Source: Aurantibrevibacter sp041747755 (GTDB lineage: Bacteria > Bacteroidota > Bacteroidia > Flavobacteriales > Flavobacteriaceae). Taken from it: 22,500 bases of DNA. Below the pieces are notes generated by a model. That model worked only from the letters and a program-made list of their open reading frames with translations. It was not told the origin of the DNA and ran no database searches. The DNA lies in the NCBI GenBank assembly GCA_041747755.1, contig JBGTEN010000033.1:1-22500 (forward strand). Direction: 5' to 3'. The position numbers were made by a program, and so were the translations under genes. Positions 1 to 6,512 of the stretch are shown here, piece by piece. How positions within the stretch are numbered: the stretch's first letter is position 1; each line of letters opens with the position of its first letter.

Positions 1-407
1 CGTTTAAGAACTCTTCCAAGATTAATTTTGAATTTAGTTACGAATCTGAAGTGGATTGGGATCAATTAAATGGAGATATTAAGATTAATTTATACCGTAT
101 CATTCAGGAGATTTTACAAAATTGTGTTAAACATGCTTTGGCAAAAACTATAAATCTTAATTTTGCATCTTTTAATGAAATACTGCAAATTACCATCGTT
201 GACGATGGTAAAGGTTTTGATGCTAATAAAGCGAAAAGAGGTATTGGAATGAAGAATATAGCATCTCGCTTAAAAATAATTGAAGGCACCTGGAATATTG
301 ACAGTAAAATTGGGGAAGGAACTAAGATTTTCATACAAATTCCCAGATACAGTTTAAATATTCAATCAGGCAATACAATTCCTAAAGAAACCTTGCAAAA
401 CGTTTAA
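1..407 (+). CDS. Sensor histidine kinase, C-terminal ATPase part (5' truncated by window edge)
   Basis: This is the C-terminal end of a two-component sensor kinase; the frame is open to the left edge, so the gene starts outside the window. What remains is a GHKL ATP-binding domain of the NarL/LytS-like kind. The N-box helix is seen as LYRIIQEILQNCVKHA, the G1 box as DDGKGFD and the G2 box as GIGMKNI, followed by the closing GEGTKIFIQIP strand. The domain binds ATP and phosphorylates a histidine located upstream, which is not visible here. A response regulator begins 18 bases after the stop codon, so the two are almost certainly a co-transcribed pair. The sensory input domain cannot be judged from this fragment. 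Confidence 0.9.
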   Translation, partial: FKNSSKINFEFSYESEVDWDQLNGDIKINLYRIIQEILQNCVKHALAKTINLNFASFNEILQITIVDDGKGFDANKAKRGIGMKNIASRLKIIEGTWNIDSKIGEGTKIFIQIPRYSLNIQSGNTIPKETLQNV

Positions 408-425
408 TCCACCAAATTTTTTTTC

Positions 426-1094
426 ATGAATACATTAAGGATTTTAGCGGTAGACGACCATGAAATGACCATGATAGGTTACAAGTATATTTTGGAGGAT
501 GCAACATTTGAAAACTTCAAAGTATTAGTTGATACGGCAAACACCTTTGAACTTGGCAAGCAAAAGATTGAATATTCTGGTAAAAATTCAATTTACGACA
601 TTATTTTACTCGATATTCATCTTTCCAACAATGCAGAAGGAGATACCCGTACCGGAGAAGATTTAGGTATTTTAGCAAGAAAAGTGGTTCCCGATTCCAA
701 GATTGTTTTTATGTCTTCCTTTAGCGATAACCTTCGCATTAATAACATTCTTAAGAATGTAAATCCGGATGGCTATATGGTGAAGTCGGAAATTGATGAG
801 AAGACGTTAATAGCTATGGTAAATACTATTGTTGACTGTCCTCCCTATTATACACAGAAAGCTCTCAGTGCTATTCGCAAGAAAATGTCGTCTGACTTTC
901 TTTTGGATGAGAACGACATAAAAATTTTGCACAGTATTGCCATAGGTACCAGAACCAAAGATATGATTGGCAATGTTTCTCTTTCACTAGCTGGTATTGA
1001 AAATAGAAAACGACAGCTTAAGGTTATCTTTGGTGTTGAAAAGCAAAATGACCAAGCCTTGATTAATGAAGCCAGAAATAGAGGCTTCATTTAG
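426..1094 (+). CDS. Response regulator, receiver domain plus divergent LuxR-like C-terminus
   Basis: A 222-residue response regulator, the likely phospho-acceptor of the kinase just upstream (18-base gap). The receiver domain covers about residues 3-130. It has the acidic pair D10/D11, the phosphorylatable D63 in IILLDIHLS, the switch residue S97 and the conserved K120 in YMVKSE. Residues 155-222 sit where a NarL/LuxR helix-turn-helix would be and begin with an LDENDIKIL helix similar to the family's usual first helix. The recognition part (about 172-200) departs from the usual KEIA...SxxTVxxH pattern. DNA binding is therefore probable but not certain, and the protein may have an unusual target or another output. 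The receiver assignment is firm; the output is inferred. Confidence 0.9.
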   Translation: MNTLRILAVDDHEMTMIGYKYILEDATFENFKVLVDTANTFELGKQKIEYSGKNSIYDIILLDIHLSNNAEGDTRTGEDLGILARKVVPDSKIVFMSSFSDNLRINNILKNVNPDGYMVKSEIDEKTLIAMVNTIVDCPPYYTQKALSAIRKKMSSDFLLDENDIKILHSIAIGTRTKDMIGNVSLSLAGIENRKRQLKVIFGVEKQNDQALINEARNRGFI

Positions 1095-1154
1095 TTTTAC
1101 TCTCCAAAACGATTGACTATCGTTCAAAAACAGAAAATAGATGCGATTTCTTTA

Positions 1155-1181
1155 AAAAACCTTAGTTTTTCTATGGTTTTT
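1155..1181 (+). terminator. Probable intrinsic terminator after the kinase/regulator pair
   Basis: An AT-rich hairpin: the arm AAAAACCTTAG at 1155-1165 pairs with CTATGGTTTTT at 1171-1181 apart from one T/T mismatch, with a TTTTT loop. The descending arm itself ends in a T run. It lies 60 bases after the response regulator stop and before the promoter of the next gene. The stem has only three G/C pairs, so efficiency may be low. Confidence 0.45.
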
Positions 1182-1208
1182 ATGTAATGTTAAAACTATT
1201 TTTCAAAT

Positions 1209-1216
1209 TAACTTTG
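1209..1216 (+). promoter_or_regulatory. Bacteroidota-type -7 promoter element (TAACTTTG)
   Basis: Exact match to the Bacteroidota -7 consensus TAnnTTTG, 28 bases upstream of the ATG at 1245. Transcription would start near 1223, giving a leader of about 20 bases. No good TTG/TTTG -33 element is seen at the usual spacing, so only half of the promoter is supported. Confidence 0.5.
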
Positions 1217-1244
1217 AGTATAGTATTCTTAAATCCCTTTGATT

Positions 1245-1910
1245 ATGCCCCTAAGCCAAGATAGTTTTGAGAATAATTTTGAGTTCGGTATGAATGGAAA
1301 TAATAAAATTAATATGCTTGATATTTTGAAAAAGCATTTGGAAAATTACCTCCTTTCTGATGTACGTGTGCGCAAAATGTCTTTATCACCCGGTTATCGT
1401 GATTTAGTTGTTGAAGTTGATTGTAATTTCAAGTTCAGTGAAGTACTTTTATGTATTAAAAATGAATCTACAAACACTATAAATTTTTTAGATAGAATAG
1501 AAGACCAAAAAACAAGTCACTTTTTTAATCTTTTATTGAAAATATATTCCGAATGTACACCGGAAATCGATATTGAGGAATTAGTAATTAATCTCAAGGA
1601 TACTACTTTGATTATTGGAAGGATATATGAGTACAGTATTCCGGACCAACTTGAAAATATTTTTACTTCACTGGCAAATCACCATGTTTCCTTTACAAAG
1701 GAAATGAATGAGATGCCTTATGAAATTTACATCCCTGTTTTTGAAGAAAATACACTTCAAAACCCGGATTCCAACTTTAAAATAAGTAACAATACTATGG
1801 ACTACTTCGGATTCTGGGGACTTTATTTTGAATCTGAAGAAGATGCCGTAATTTATGATTTGGAAAAAAGAACGCTTGCTTGGGGCGATCTGGTCATGTT
1901 AAATCATTAG
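1245..1910 (+). CDS. Hypothetical protein, acidic, about 221 residues
   Basis: I do not recognise this protein. The frame can start at TTG 1239 or ATG 1245. The ATG is preferred because it lies at a sensible distance from the promoter element at 1209-1216. There is no signal peptide, lipobox or membrane segment, so it is probably cytoplasmic. It is rich in Glu, Asp, Asn and Leu. The last third holds an aromatic-rich segment (DYFGFWGLYFESEEDAVIYD) followed by a short tail ending GDLVMLNH, which looks like a folded beta-rich domain. It has its own promoter, and its 3' end is separated from convergent glyA by a strong hairpin. Base composition is like its neighbours, and length and codon pattern support a real gene. 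Its position beside a two-component pair could mean a link, but nothing in the sequence shows one. Confidence 0.75.
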   Translation: MPLSQDSFENNFEFGMNGNNKINMLDILKKHLENYLLSDVRVRKMSLSPGYRDLVVEVDCNFKFSEVLLCIKNESTNTINFLDRIEDQKTSHFFNLLLKIYSECTPEIDIEELVINLKDTTLIIGRIYEYSIPDQLENIFTSLANHHVSFTKEMNEMPYEIYIPVFEENTLQNPDSNFKISNNTMDYFGFWGLYFESEEDAVIYDLEKRTLAWGDLVMLNH

Positions 1911-1915
1911 TTTCA

Positions 1916-1954
1916 AATGGAAAACCAATTGTGTAGGGCTATTGGTTTTCCATT
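1916..1954. terminator. Perfect 14-bp hairpin between convergent genes, likely bidirectional terminator
   Basis: AATGGAAAACCAAT at 1916-1929 is perfectly complementary to ATTGGTTTTCCATT at 1941-1954, with an 11-base loop. It begins five bases after the stop of the upstream gene and ends nine bases before the end of glyA on the other strand. Long T tracts are absent on both sides, so efficiency is uncertain, but the position and perfect stem favour a terminator or mRNA 3'-end stabiliser serving both genes. Confidence 0.6.
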
Positions 1955-1963
1955 GACGGCATT

Positions 1964-3241
1964 TTAGTTAAATACGAAAAGGGGTCTGCCATTCATTAAT
2001 TGGTTAACCCTTTTCTTTATTGCTGCAAGCGCAGTTTCATTCTCCATATTTTGAAAAACTTCGTCAATCAACTCAACAATCGTAATCATGTCATTTTCCT
2101 TTAAGCCTCGGGAAGTGATTGCAGGAGAACCAAATCGAATACCTGAGGTAATGAATGGTGACTTATCATCAAAAGGAACCATATTTTTATTGGCTGTGAT
2201 ATCTGCCTTTACCAAGGCACTTTCAGCATCTTTTCCTGTGATATTTTTATTTCTTAAGTCGATTAACATCATATGATTATCAGTACCTCCGGAAATAATT
2301 TTATAATCCTTCTCTACAAAAGCTTTTGCCATTGCTGCGGCATTTTTTTTAACCTGAAGCATATAATGAAGATAATCATCAGTCAAAGCTTCACCAAATG
2401 CAATAGCTTTAGCGGCAATAATATGTTCTAAAGGTCCGCCTTGATTTCCCGGAAAAACAGCTAAATCCAAGAGAGCAGACATTTTTCGTAAAGAACCGTT
2501 TTTCAAAGTTATTCCAAACGGGTTATCAAAGTCCTTGCCCATAAGTATAAGTCCACCTCTTGGACCTCTCAATGTTTTGTGGGTAGTAGTGGTAACAATA
2601 TGGCAATGAGGTATAGGATCATTTAAGATCCCTTTAGCAATAAGCCCGGCAGGATGAGATATATCGGCTAATAGAAGAGCACCTACACTATCGGCAATCG
2701 CTCTGAACCGCATGAAATCCATGTCTCTGGAATATGCAGAGGCTCCTGCAATAATCATTTTTGGCTTTTCCTTACTTGCAATTTCTTGAATCTTATCATA
2801 ATTTAAAACACCTGTTTCTTCTTCCACACCGTAAAATACAGGATTGTAAAGTTTTCCTGAGAAATTTACAGGAGAACCATGTGTTAAATGTCCGCCATGA
2901 GATAAATCAAATCCCAAAATGGTATCACCGGGATTTAAACACGCCTGATATACCGCTGCATTTGCCTGAGATCCTGAATGTGGCTGTACATTGGCATATT
3001 CGGCACCAAAAAGAACTTTGGCTCTATCAATTGCAATTTGCTCTACTTCATCAACGATTTCACAGCCTCCATAGTACCTTTTTCCAGGGTATCCCTCCGC
3101 ATACTTGTTTGTAAGAACAGAACCGGCAGCCTCCATCACCTGGGGACTAGTGAAATTTTCTGAGGCAATCAACTCTATTCCGTTGGTTTGTCTTTCCCTT
3201 TCAGCGTCTATTAATTCAAAAATTTGGTGGTCTCTGTGCAT
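1964..3241 (-). CDS. glyA: Serine hydroxymethyltransferase
   Basis: A 425-residue cytoplasmic PLP enzyme that interconverts serine plus tetrahydrofolate with glycine plus 5,10-methylene-tetrahydrofolate, the main source of one-carbon units. The whole fold type I sequence is present: the N-terminal IELIASENFTS motif (about 22-32), the YPGKRYYGG segment (51-59), VQPHSGSQAN (86-94), the PLP-pairing D193 and H196 in ADISHPAGL, and the PLP lysine K222 in TTTTHKTLRGPRGG. Length is normal for bacterial GlyA. The ATG at 3241 gives the usual short N-terminus. The gene is divergent from fahA across a 112-bp spacer. On its own strand, TATTTTTA (3268-3275) is a one-mismatch version of the -7 element. No defects are seen. 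Confidence 0.97.
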   Translation of the reverse strand: MHRDHQIFELIDAERERQTNGIELIASENFTSPQVMEAAGSVLTNKYAEGYPGKRYYGGCEIVDEVEQIAIDRAKVLFGAEYANVQPHSGSQANAAVYQACLNPGDTILGFDLSHGGHLTHGSPVNFSGKLYNPVFYGVEEETGVLNYDKIQEIASKEKPKMIIAGASAYSRDMDFMRFRAIADSVGALLLADISHPAGLIAKGILNDPIPHCHIVTTTTHKTLRGPRGGLILMGKDFDNPFGITLKNGSLRKMSALLDLAVFPGNQGGPLEHIIAAKAIAFGEALTDDYLHYMLQVKKNAAAMAKAFVEKDYKIISGGTDNHMMLIDLRNKNITGKDAESALVKADITANKNMVPFDDKSPFITSGIRFGSPAITSRGLKENDMITIVELIDEVFQNMENETALAAIKKRVNQLMNGRPLFVFN

Positions 3242-3308
3242 GGTAAAAAGATTCTGTTAAATGAGGCGTAAAAATACAAATTGCCAATCGTTAATTGGAA
3301 GAAAATAA

Positions 3309-3316
3309 TATATTTG
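3309..3316 (+). promoter_or_regulatory. Bacteroidota-type -7 promoter element for fahA (TATATTTG)
   Basis: Exact match to TAnnTTTG, 37 bases before the fahA ATG. The nearest TTG on this strand (3281-3283) is 25 bases upstream, slightly further than usual, so the -33 element is uncertain. An inverted repeat CCAAT-N5-ATTGG at 3284-3298 lies between the two and could be a regulator site, but it is short. Confidence 0.5.
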
Positions 3317-3353
3317 ATAAGTAATTTATTAAATACAAATTAACAATCTAGAA

Positions 3354-4643
3354 ATGCCCTTAAAAACTAATGATCCATCAAAACAGACGTGGCTTCCCGT
3401 GGCTTCCAATTCTGATTTCCCTATACAGAATATTCCTTTTGGAGTTTTTCTTACCAGAGACGATATTATCACAATTGGGACCAGAATTGGGGATTATGCA
3501 ATAGATCTTGGGGCATTGCATCAACTGGGATACTTCAATAATATCCCCTTGACCGATGATATTTTCTTGCAAGACAGTCTAAATGATTTTATTTCAGATG
3601 GTAAGAAAACATGGCGTTTAGTTAGATCTAGAATTAGTGAAATTTTCGATATCACAAATAACGAGTTAAACCATAATGAAGAACATAAAAAAATAGTACT
3701 GTTTACTTTGGATGAAATAGAGATGAAGCTACCGGTACTCATCGGGGATTATACTGATTTTTATTCCAGCAAGGAACATGCAACCAACATTGGAAAAATG
3801 TTTCGCGATCCGGAAAACGCACTACTTCCCAATTGGCTTCACATTCCTGTGGGGTATCATGGGAGAAGTTCTTCTATAGTGCCCGGTGGTACTACGATTC
3901 GACGACCTTGGGGACAAATTTTACCGGAGGGTTCAGATCAACCTGTTTTAGGCCCTTCACAACTTGTAGATTTTGAGCTGGAAACAGCATTTATAACTAC
4001 TGACGCTAATATTCTTGGCGATTCAGTAACAGTCAATGAGGCTGAAGACTATATTTTTGGGATGGTTTTATTTAATGATTGGAGTGCTAGGGATATTCAA
4101 AAATGGGAATATGTGCCTTTGGGGCCTTTTTTGTCTAAGAACTTTGCGTCTTCAATTTCACCATGGATTGTAACATTAGACGCCTTAGAGCCTTTTAGGG
4201 TAGAAAGCCCAAAGCAAGAGCCGCTTCCACTACCCTATTTGAGACAATCAGGTAAAAGAAGTTTCGATATTTCGCTTGAAGTTGATATTACTCCAGAAAA
4301 CGGAATTCCAACCACAGTTTCAAAATCTAATTTCAAGTATTTATATTGGACAATGGCGCAACAATTGGCGCATCATACTGTGAATGGTTGTAAGGTAAAC
4401 AGTGGAGATATGATGGGTAGTGGAACTATTTCCGGCCCCACACCCGATTCTTTTGGTTCGATGATTGAACTTACCTGGCGAGGAGAGCGACCCTTAGTTC
4501 TAAATGACGGTTCGGAAAGGAAGTTTATAGAAGACAACGACACCGTTACATTGAGAGGTTTTTGTCAAAAAAATGGCGTTAGAATAGGGTTTGGAGAAGT
4601 AAGTACAAAACTTCTTCCTGCTTTTGAAGAAGGAAAAAAATAA
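3354..4643 (+). CDS. fahA: Fumarylacetoacetase
   Basis: A 429-residue enzyme that hydrolyses fumarylacetoacetate to fumarate and acetoacetate, the last step of tyrosine (homogentisate) breakdown. Residues match the mammalian enzyme with a constant offset of nine: catalytic H142 in SSKEHATNIGKMFR, and metal ligands D135, E208 and E210 (DFELE) and D242 (NDWSARDIQ). The N-terminal FAH_N barrel spans about residues 20-120 and the catalytic FAH domain about 130-425. The C-terminal GSGTISGP and GFGEV segments are intact. The ATG at 3354 gives the usual N-terminus, which leads into IPFGVF. The other tyrosine-degradation genes are not in the window, so here fahA stands alone, divergent from glyA, with its own -7 element. 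Confidence 0.96.
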   Translation: MPLKTNDPSKQTWLPVASNSDFPIQNIPFGVFLTRDDIITIGTRIGDYAIDLGALHQLGYFNNIPLTDDIFLQDSLNDFISDGKKTWRLVRSRISEIFDITNNELNHNEEHKKIVLFTLDEIEMKLPVLIGDYTDFYSSKEHATNIGKMFRDPENALLPNWLHIPVGYHGRSSSIVPGGTTIRRPWGQILPEGSDQPVLGPSQLVDFELETAFITTDANILGDSVTVNEAEDYIFGMVLFNDWSARDIQKWEYVPLGPFLSKNFASSISPWIVTLDALEPFRVESPKQEPLPLPYLRQSGKRSFDISLEVDITPENGIPTTVSKSNFKYLYWTMAQQLAHHTVNGCKVNSGDMMGSGTISGPTPDSFGSMIELTWRGERPLVLNDGSERKFIEDNDTVTLRGFCQKNGVRIGFGEVSTKLLPAFEEGKK

Positions 4644-4754
4644 GTATTTATGTAGCTGCATGTGGTGAATTTTATACGATATTTTGTTGTTTAACGTTCT
4701 TTTCAATATCAATTTCGATACAATTCAAGTTTTGGTCCATAAACCGGTAATACA

Positions 4755-5942
4755 ATGAAAAAAATTATATACTATTTTTCATCCCTTCTATTCTTAATTT
4801 CTTGTAGTGGAGTAAAGAAAACACAAGAGGCTATAAATACGGGTAACTACCCCAACGCAATTAACAATGCCTTAAAAAATCTTGCCGATAATAAAGATAA
4901 AAAAAGTAACCAGCCTTATGTTTTAATGCTTGAAGAAGCATTTAAAAAAAATACAGATAGAGAGCTGCAGCAGATTGCTTTTTTGACTAAAGACGGTAAC
5001 CCTGCTAATTTGGAAAAGATTTATAACGGGTATGTGCAGCTTAATGAAATACAATACCGGATACAGCCCTTATTACCATTGCGTATAAATGATGAAAATA
5101 GAAATGCCAGTTTTAACTTTAAGGATTATGATGATAAAATCATAAAATGGAAGAACAAACTTTCGGAGTATTTGTATAACAATGCAACAGTATTGCTTTC
5201 TGAAGGTACAACCAAATTTGATTTTAGAAAGGCTTATGATGACTTTAAATATCTGGATGAAATTAATCCCGGGTATTCAGATACCAGGCAAAAAATGGAT
5301 GCGGCTTATGCAAAAGGATTGGATTATGTCAAAGTTCAAATTTTTAATGAGTCTGATCAAATAATCCCCGGTAGATTGCAAGAAGAACTATTGAATTTTA
5401 ATACTTATGGTCTAAACAACCTTTGGACCCAATATCATGCAAATCCGCTTCAGGGACAAAAATACGATTATGAAATGCAATTGGCGTTTAGGAATATTAT
5501 TATATCTCCTGAACAGGTGAAGGAAAGGCAGGTGATTAAAGAAAAGCAAATTAGCGACGGTTATGAGACTTTAAGAGATAAGAATGGAGTCGTAGTAAAA
5601 GATAGTTTGGGTAAAGAGATTAGGGTAGAAAAGTTTAAGACGGTACGTAGCAATTTTTATCAATTTACTCAATTCAAGACCGCTCAGGTTGTAGGGAATG
5701 TAAGTTTTGTTGATTTACAAACCCTTCAACAATTAAATTCTTATCCCCTTAGTAGTGAATTTGTTTTTGAACACAACTATGCTAATTATCAAGGTGATAA
5801 ACGGGCTTTGGATAATGATATGATTTCCATGTTAAATTTAAGAGCAGTACCATTTCCATCCAACGAGCAAATGGTCTACGACGCAGGGGAAGATATCAAG
5901 GCAAAATTAAAAGGTATTTTAGTCCGTCATAGATTTAACTAG
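4755..5942 (+). CDS. Lipoprotein of unknown function, about 395 residues
   Basis: An exported lipoprotein: a type II signal peptide (MKKIIYYFSSLLFLIS) ends in the lipobox LISC with the lipidated Cys at residue 17, followed by Ser-Gly, which in Gram-negative bacteria favours the outer membrane. The first 200 residues are mostly helical and may hold TPR-like repeats (AINTGNYPNAINNALKNLAD; EGTTKFDFRKAYDDFKYLDE). The second half is beta-rich and ends in a basic LVRHRFN tail. I do not recognise a named family, though long lipoproteins of this kind are common in Flavobacteriaceae. The gene follows fahA by 111 bases with no visible terminator between, and is convergent with ytxJ, the stops being only 10 bases apart. 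No frameshift is visible. Confidence 0.88.
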   Translation: MKKIIYYFSSLLFLISCSGVKKTQEAINTGNYPNAINNALKNLADNKDKKSNQPYVLMLEEAFKKNTDRELQQIAFLTKDGNPANLEKIYNGYVQLNEIQYRIQPLLPLRINDENRNASFNFKDYDDKIIKWKNKLSEYLYNNATVLLSEGTTKFDFRKAYDDFKYLDEINPGYSDTRQKMDAAYAKGLDYVKVQIFNESDQIIPGRLQEELLNFNTYGLNNLWTQYHANPLQGQKYDYEMQLAFRNIIISPEQVKERQVIKEKQISDGYETLRDKNGVVVKDSLGKEIRVEKFKTVRSNFYQFTQFKTAQVVGNVSFVDLQTLQQLNSYPLSSEFVFEHNYANYQGDKRALDNDMISMLNLRAVPFPSNEQMVYDAGEDIKAKLKGILVRHRFN

Positions 5943-5951
5943 CAATTACCT

Positions 5952-6353
5952 CTAAACAAAAGCCTCGAGCGGGAAATCTGTTATACTACCATGTGACGCA
6001 TGCTTTACAACACCACCATTTTTTATAATTAGCAGTTGAGGGGATTCATGTCCAATATTAAATTTTTGTGCAATTGCATTGGAAATAGCTCTGTTTGAGT
6101 GCAAGTCTAAATAGTATAAATCAATTTGATTTTCAGAAAGATCATAACTTTCATTAAACATATTCAGTACCATTCTACTGATTCCACAAGTTGTGGAATG
6201 TTTAAAAATAATCTGTGTTTTTACGGCAGATTTAACTTCTATTGTTTCTAACTGCTCCATAGATATTAAGGGTATCCAAGGAACAACCTTTTTTGCCTTT
6301 TTAGATATCTGATCTTCCCGTCCAAATAAATTTTGAAATAATCCCATATTCAT
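5952..6353 (-). CDS. ytxJ: YtxJ-family bacillithiol-system thioredoxin-like protein
   Basis: A 133-residue cytoplasmic thioredoxin-fold protein of the YtxJ family, which is associated with the low-molecular-weight thiol bacillithiol and is thought to act as a single-Cys monothiol redoxin. The diagnostic active site IFKHSTTCGISRM is present with C56 as the only cysteine of the motif. It is followed by a YYLDLHSNRAISN strand-helix and the cis-Pro segment ESPQLLIIKNGG, then HGSITDFPL. The N-terminal 30 residues include a W-x-PL element usual for the family. Start is ATG 6353; ATG 6347 (MGLFQNLF) is an alternative. A TAnnTTTG promoter lies at 6374-6381. The family assignment is strong; the exact substrate is not established. 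Confidence 0.9.
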   Translation of the reverse strand: MNMGLFQNLFGREDQISKKAKKVVPWIPLISMEQLETIEVKSAVKTQIIFKHSTTCGISRMVLNMFNESYDLSENQIDLYYLDLHSNRAISNAIAQKFNIGHESPQLLIIKNGGVVKHASHGSITDFPLEAFV

Positions 6354-6373
6354 TTTTAGTTTCTTTAGTCGTA

Positions 6374-6381
6374 CAAATTTA
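6374..6381 (-). promoter_or_regulatory. Bacteroidota-type -7 promoter element for ytxJ (TAAATTTG)
   Basis: On the minus strand this reads TAAATTTG, an exact TAnnTTTG match, 20 bases from the ytxJ start codon. A clear -33 TTG at the standard distance is not present. Confidence 0.5.
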
Positions 6382-6424
6382 CAAGTCCATACAACTGCCT
6401 AATTGTCTATAAATCTGCAATTTA

Positions 6425-6443
6425 AAGTGACACCTTGTCACTT
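6425..6443. promoter_or_regulatory. Perfect inverted repeat upstream of clpB, candidate heat-shock operator
   Basis: AAGTGACA-CCT-TGTCACTT: two perfect 8-base arms around a 3-base centre, 70 bases before the clpB ATG. Downstream of it, TGACTTTG at 6465-6472 is a one-mismatch version of the -7 element, so the repeat covers or borders the -33 region. It does not match CIRCE (HrcA), the CtsR heptad repeat or the HspR site. It could bind an activator or repressor of clpB; this is inference from position and symmetry. Confidence 0.5.
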
Positions 6444-6512
6444 CGAATGCAATGGTAAGGTTATTGACTTTGAAAGGTGAAAAGTAAGCAATAACAACTA
6501 AAAATAAACACA

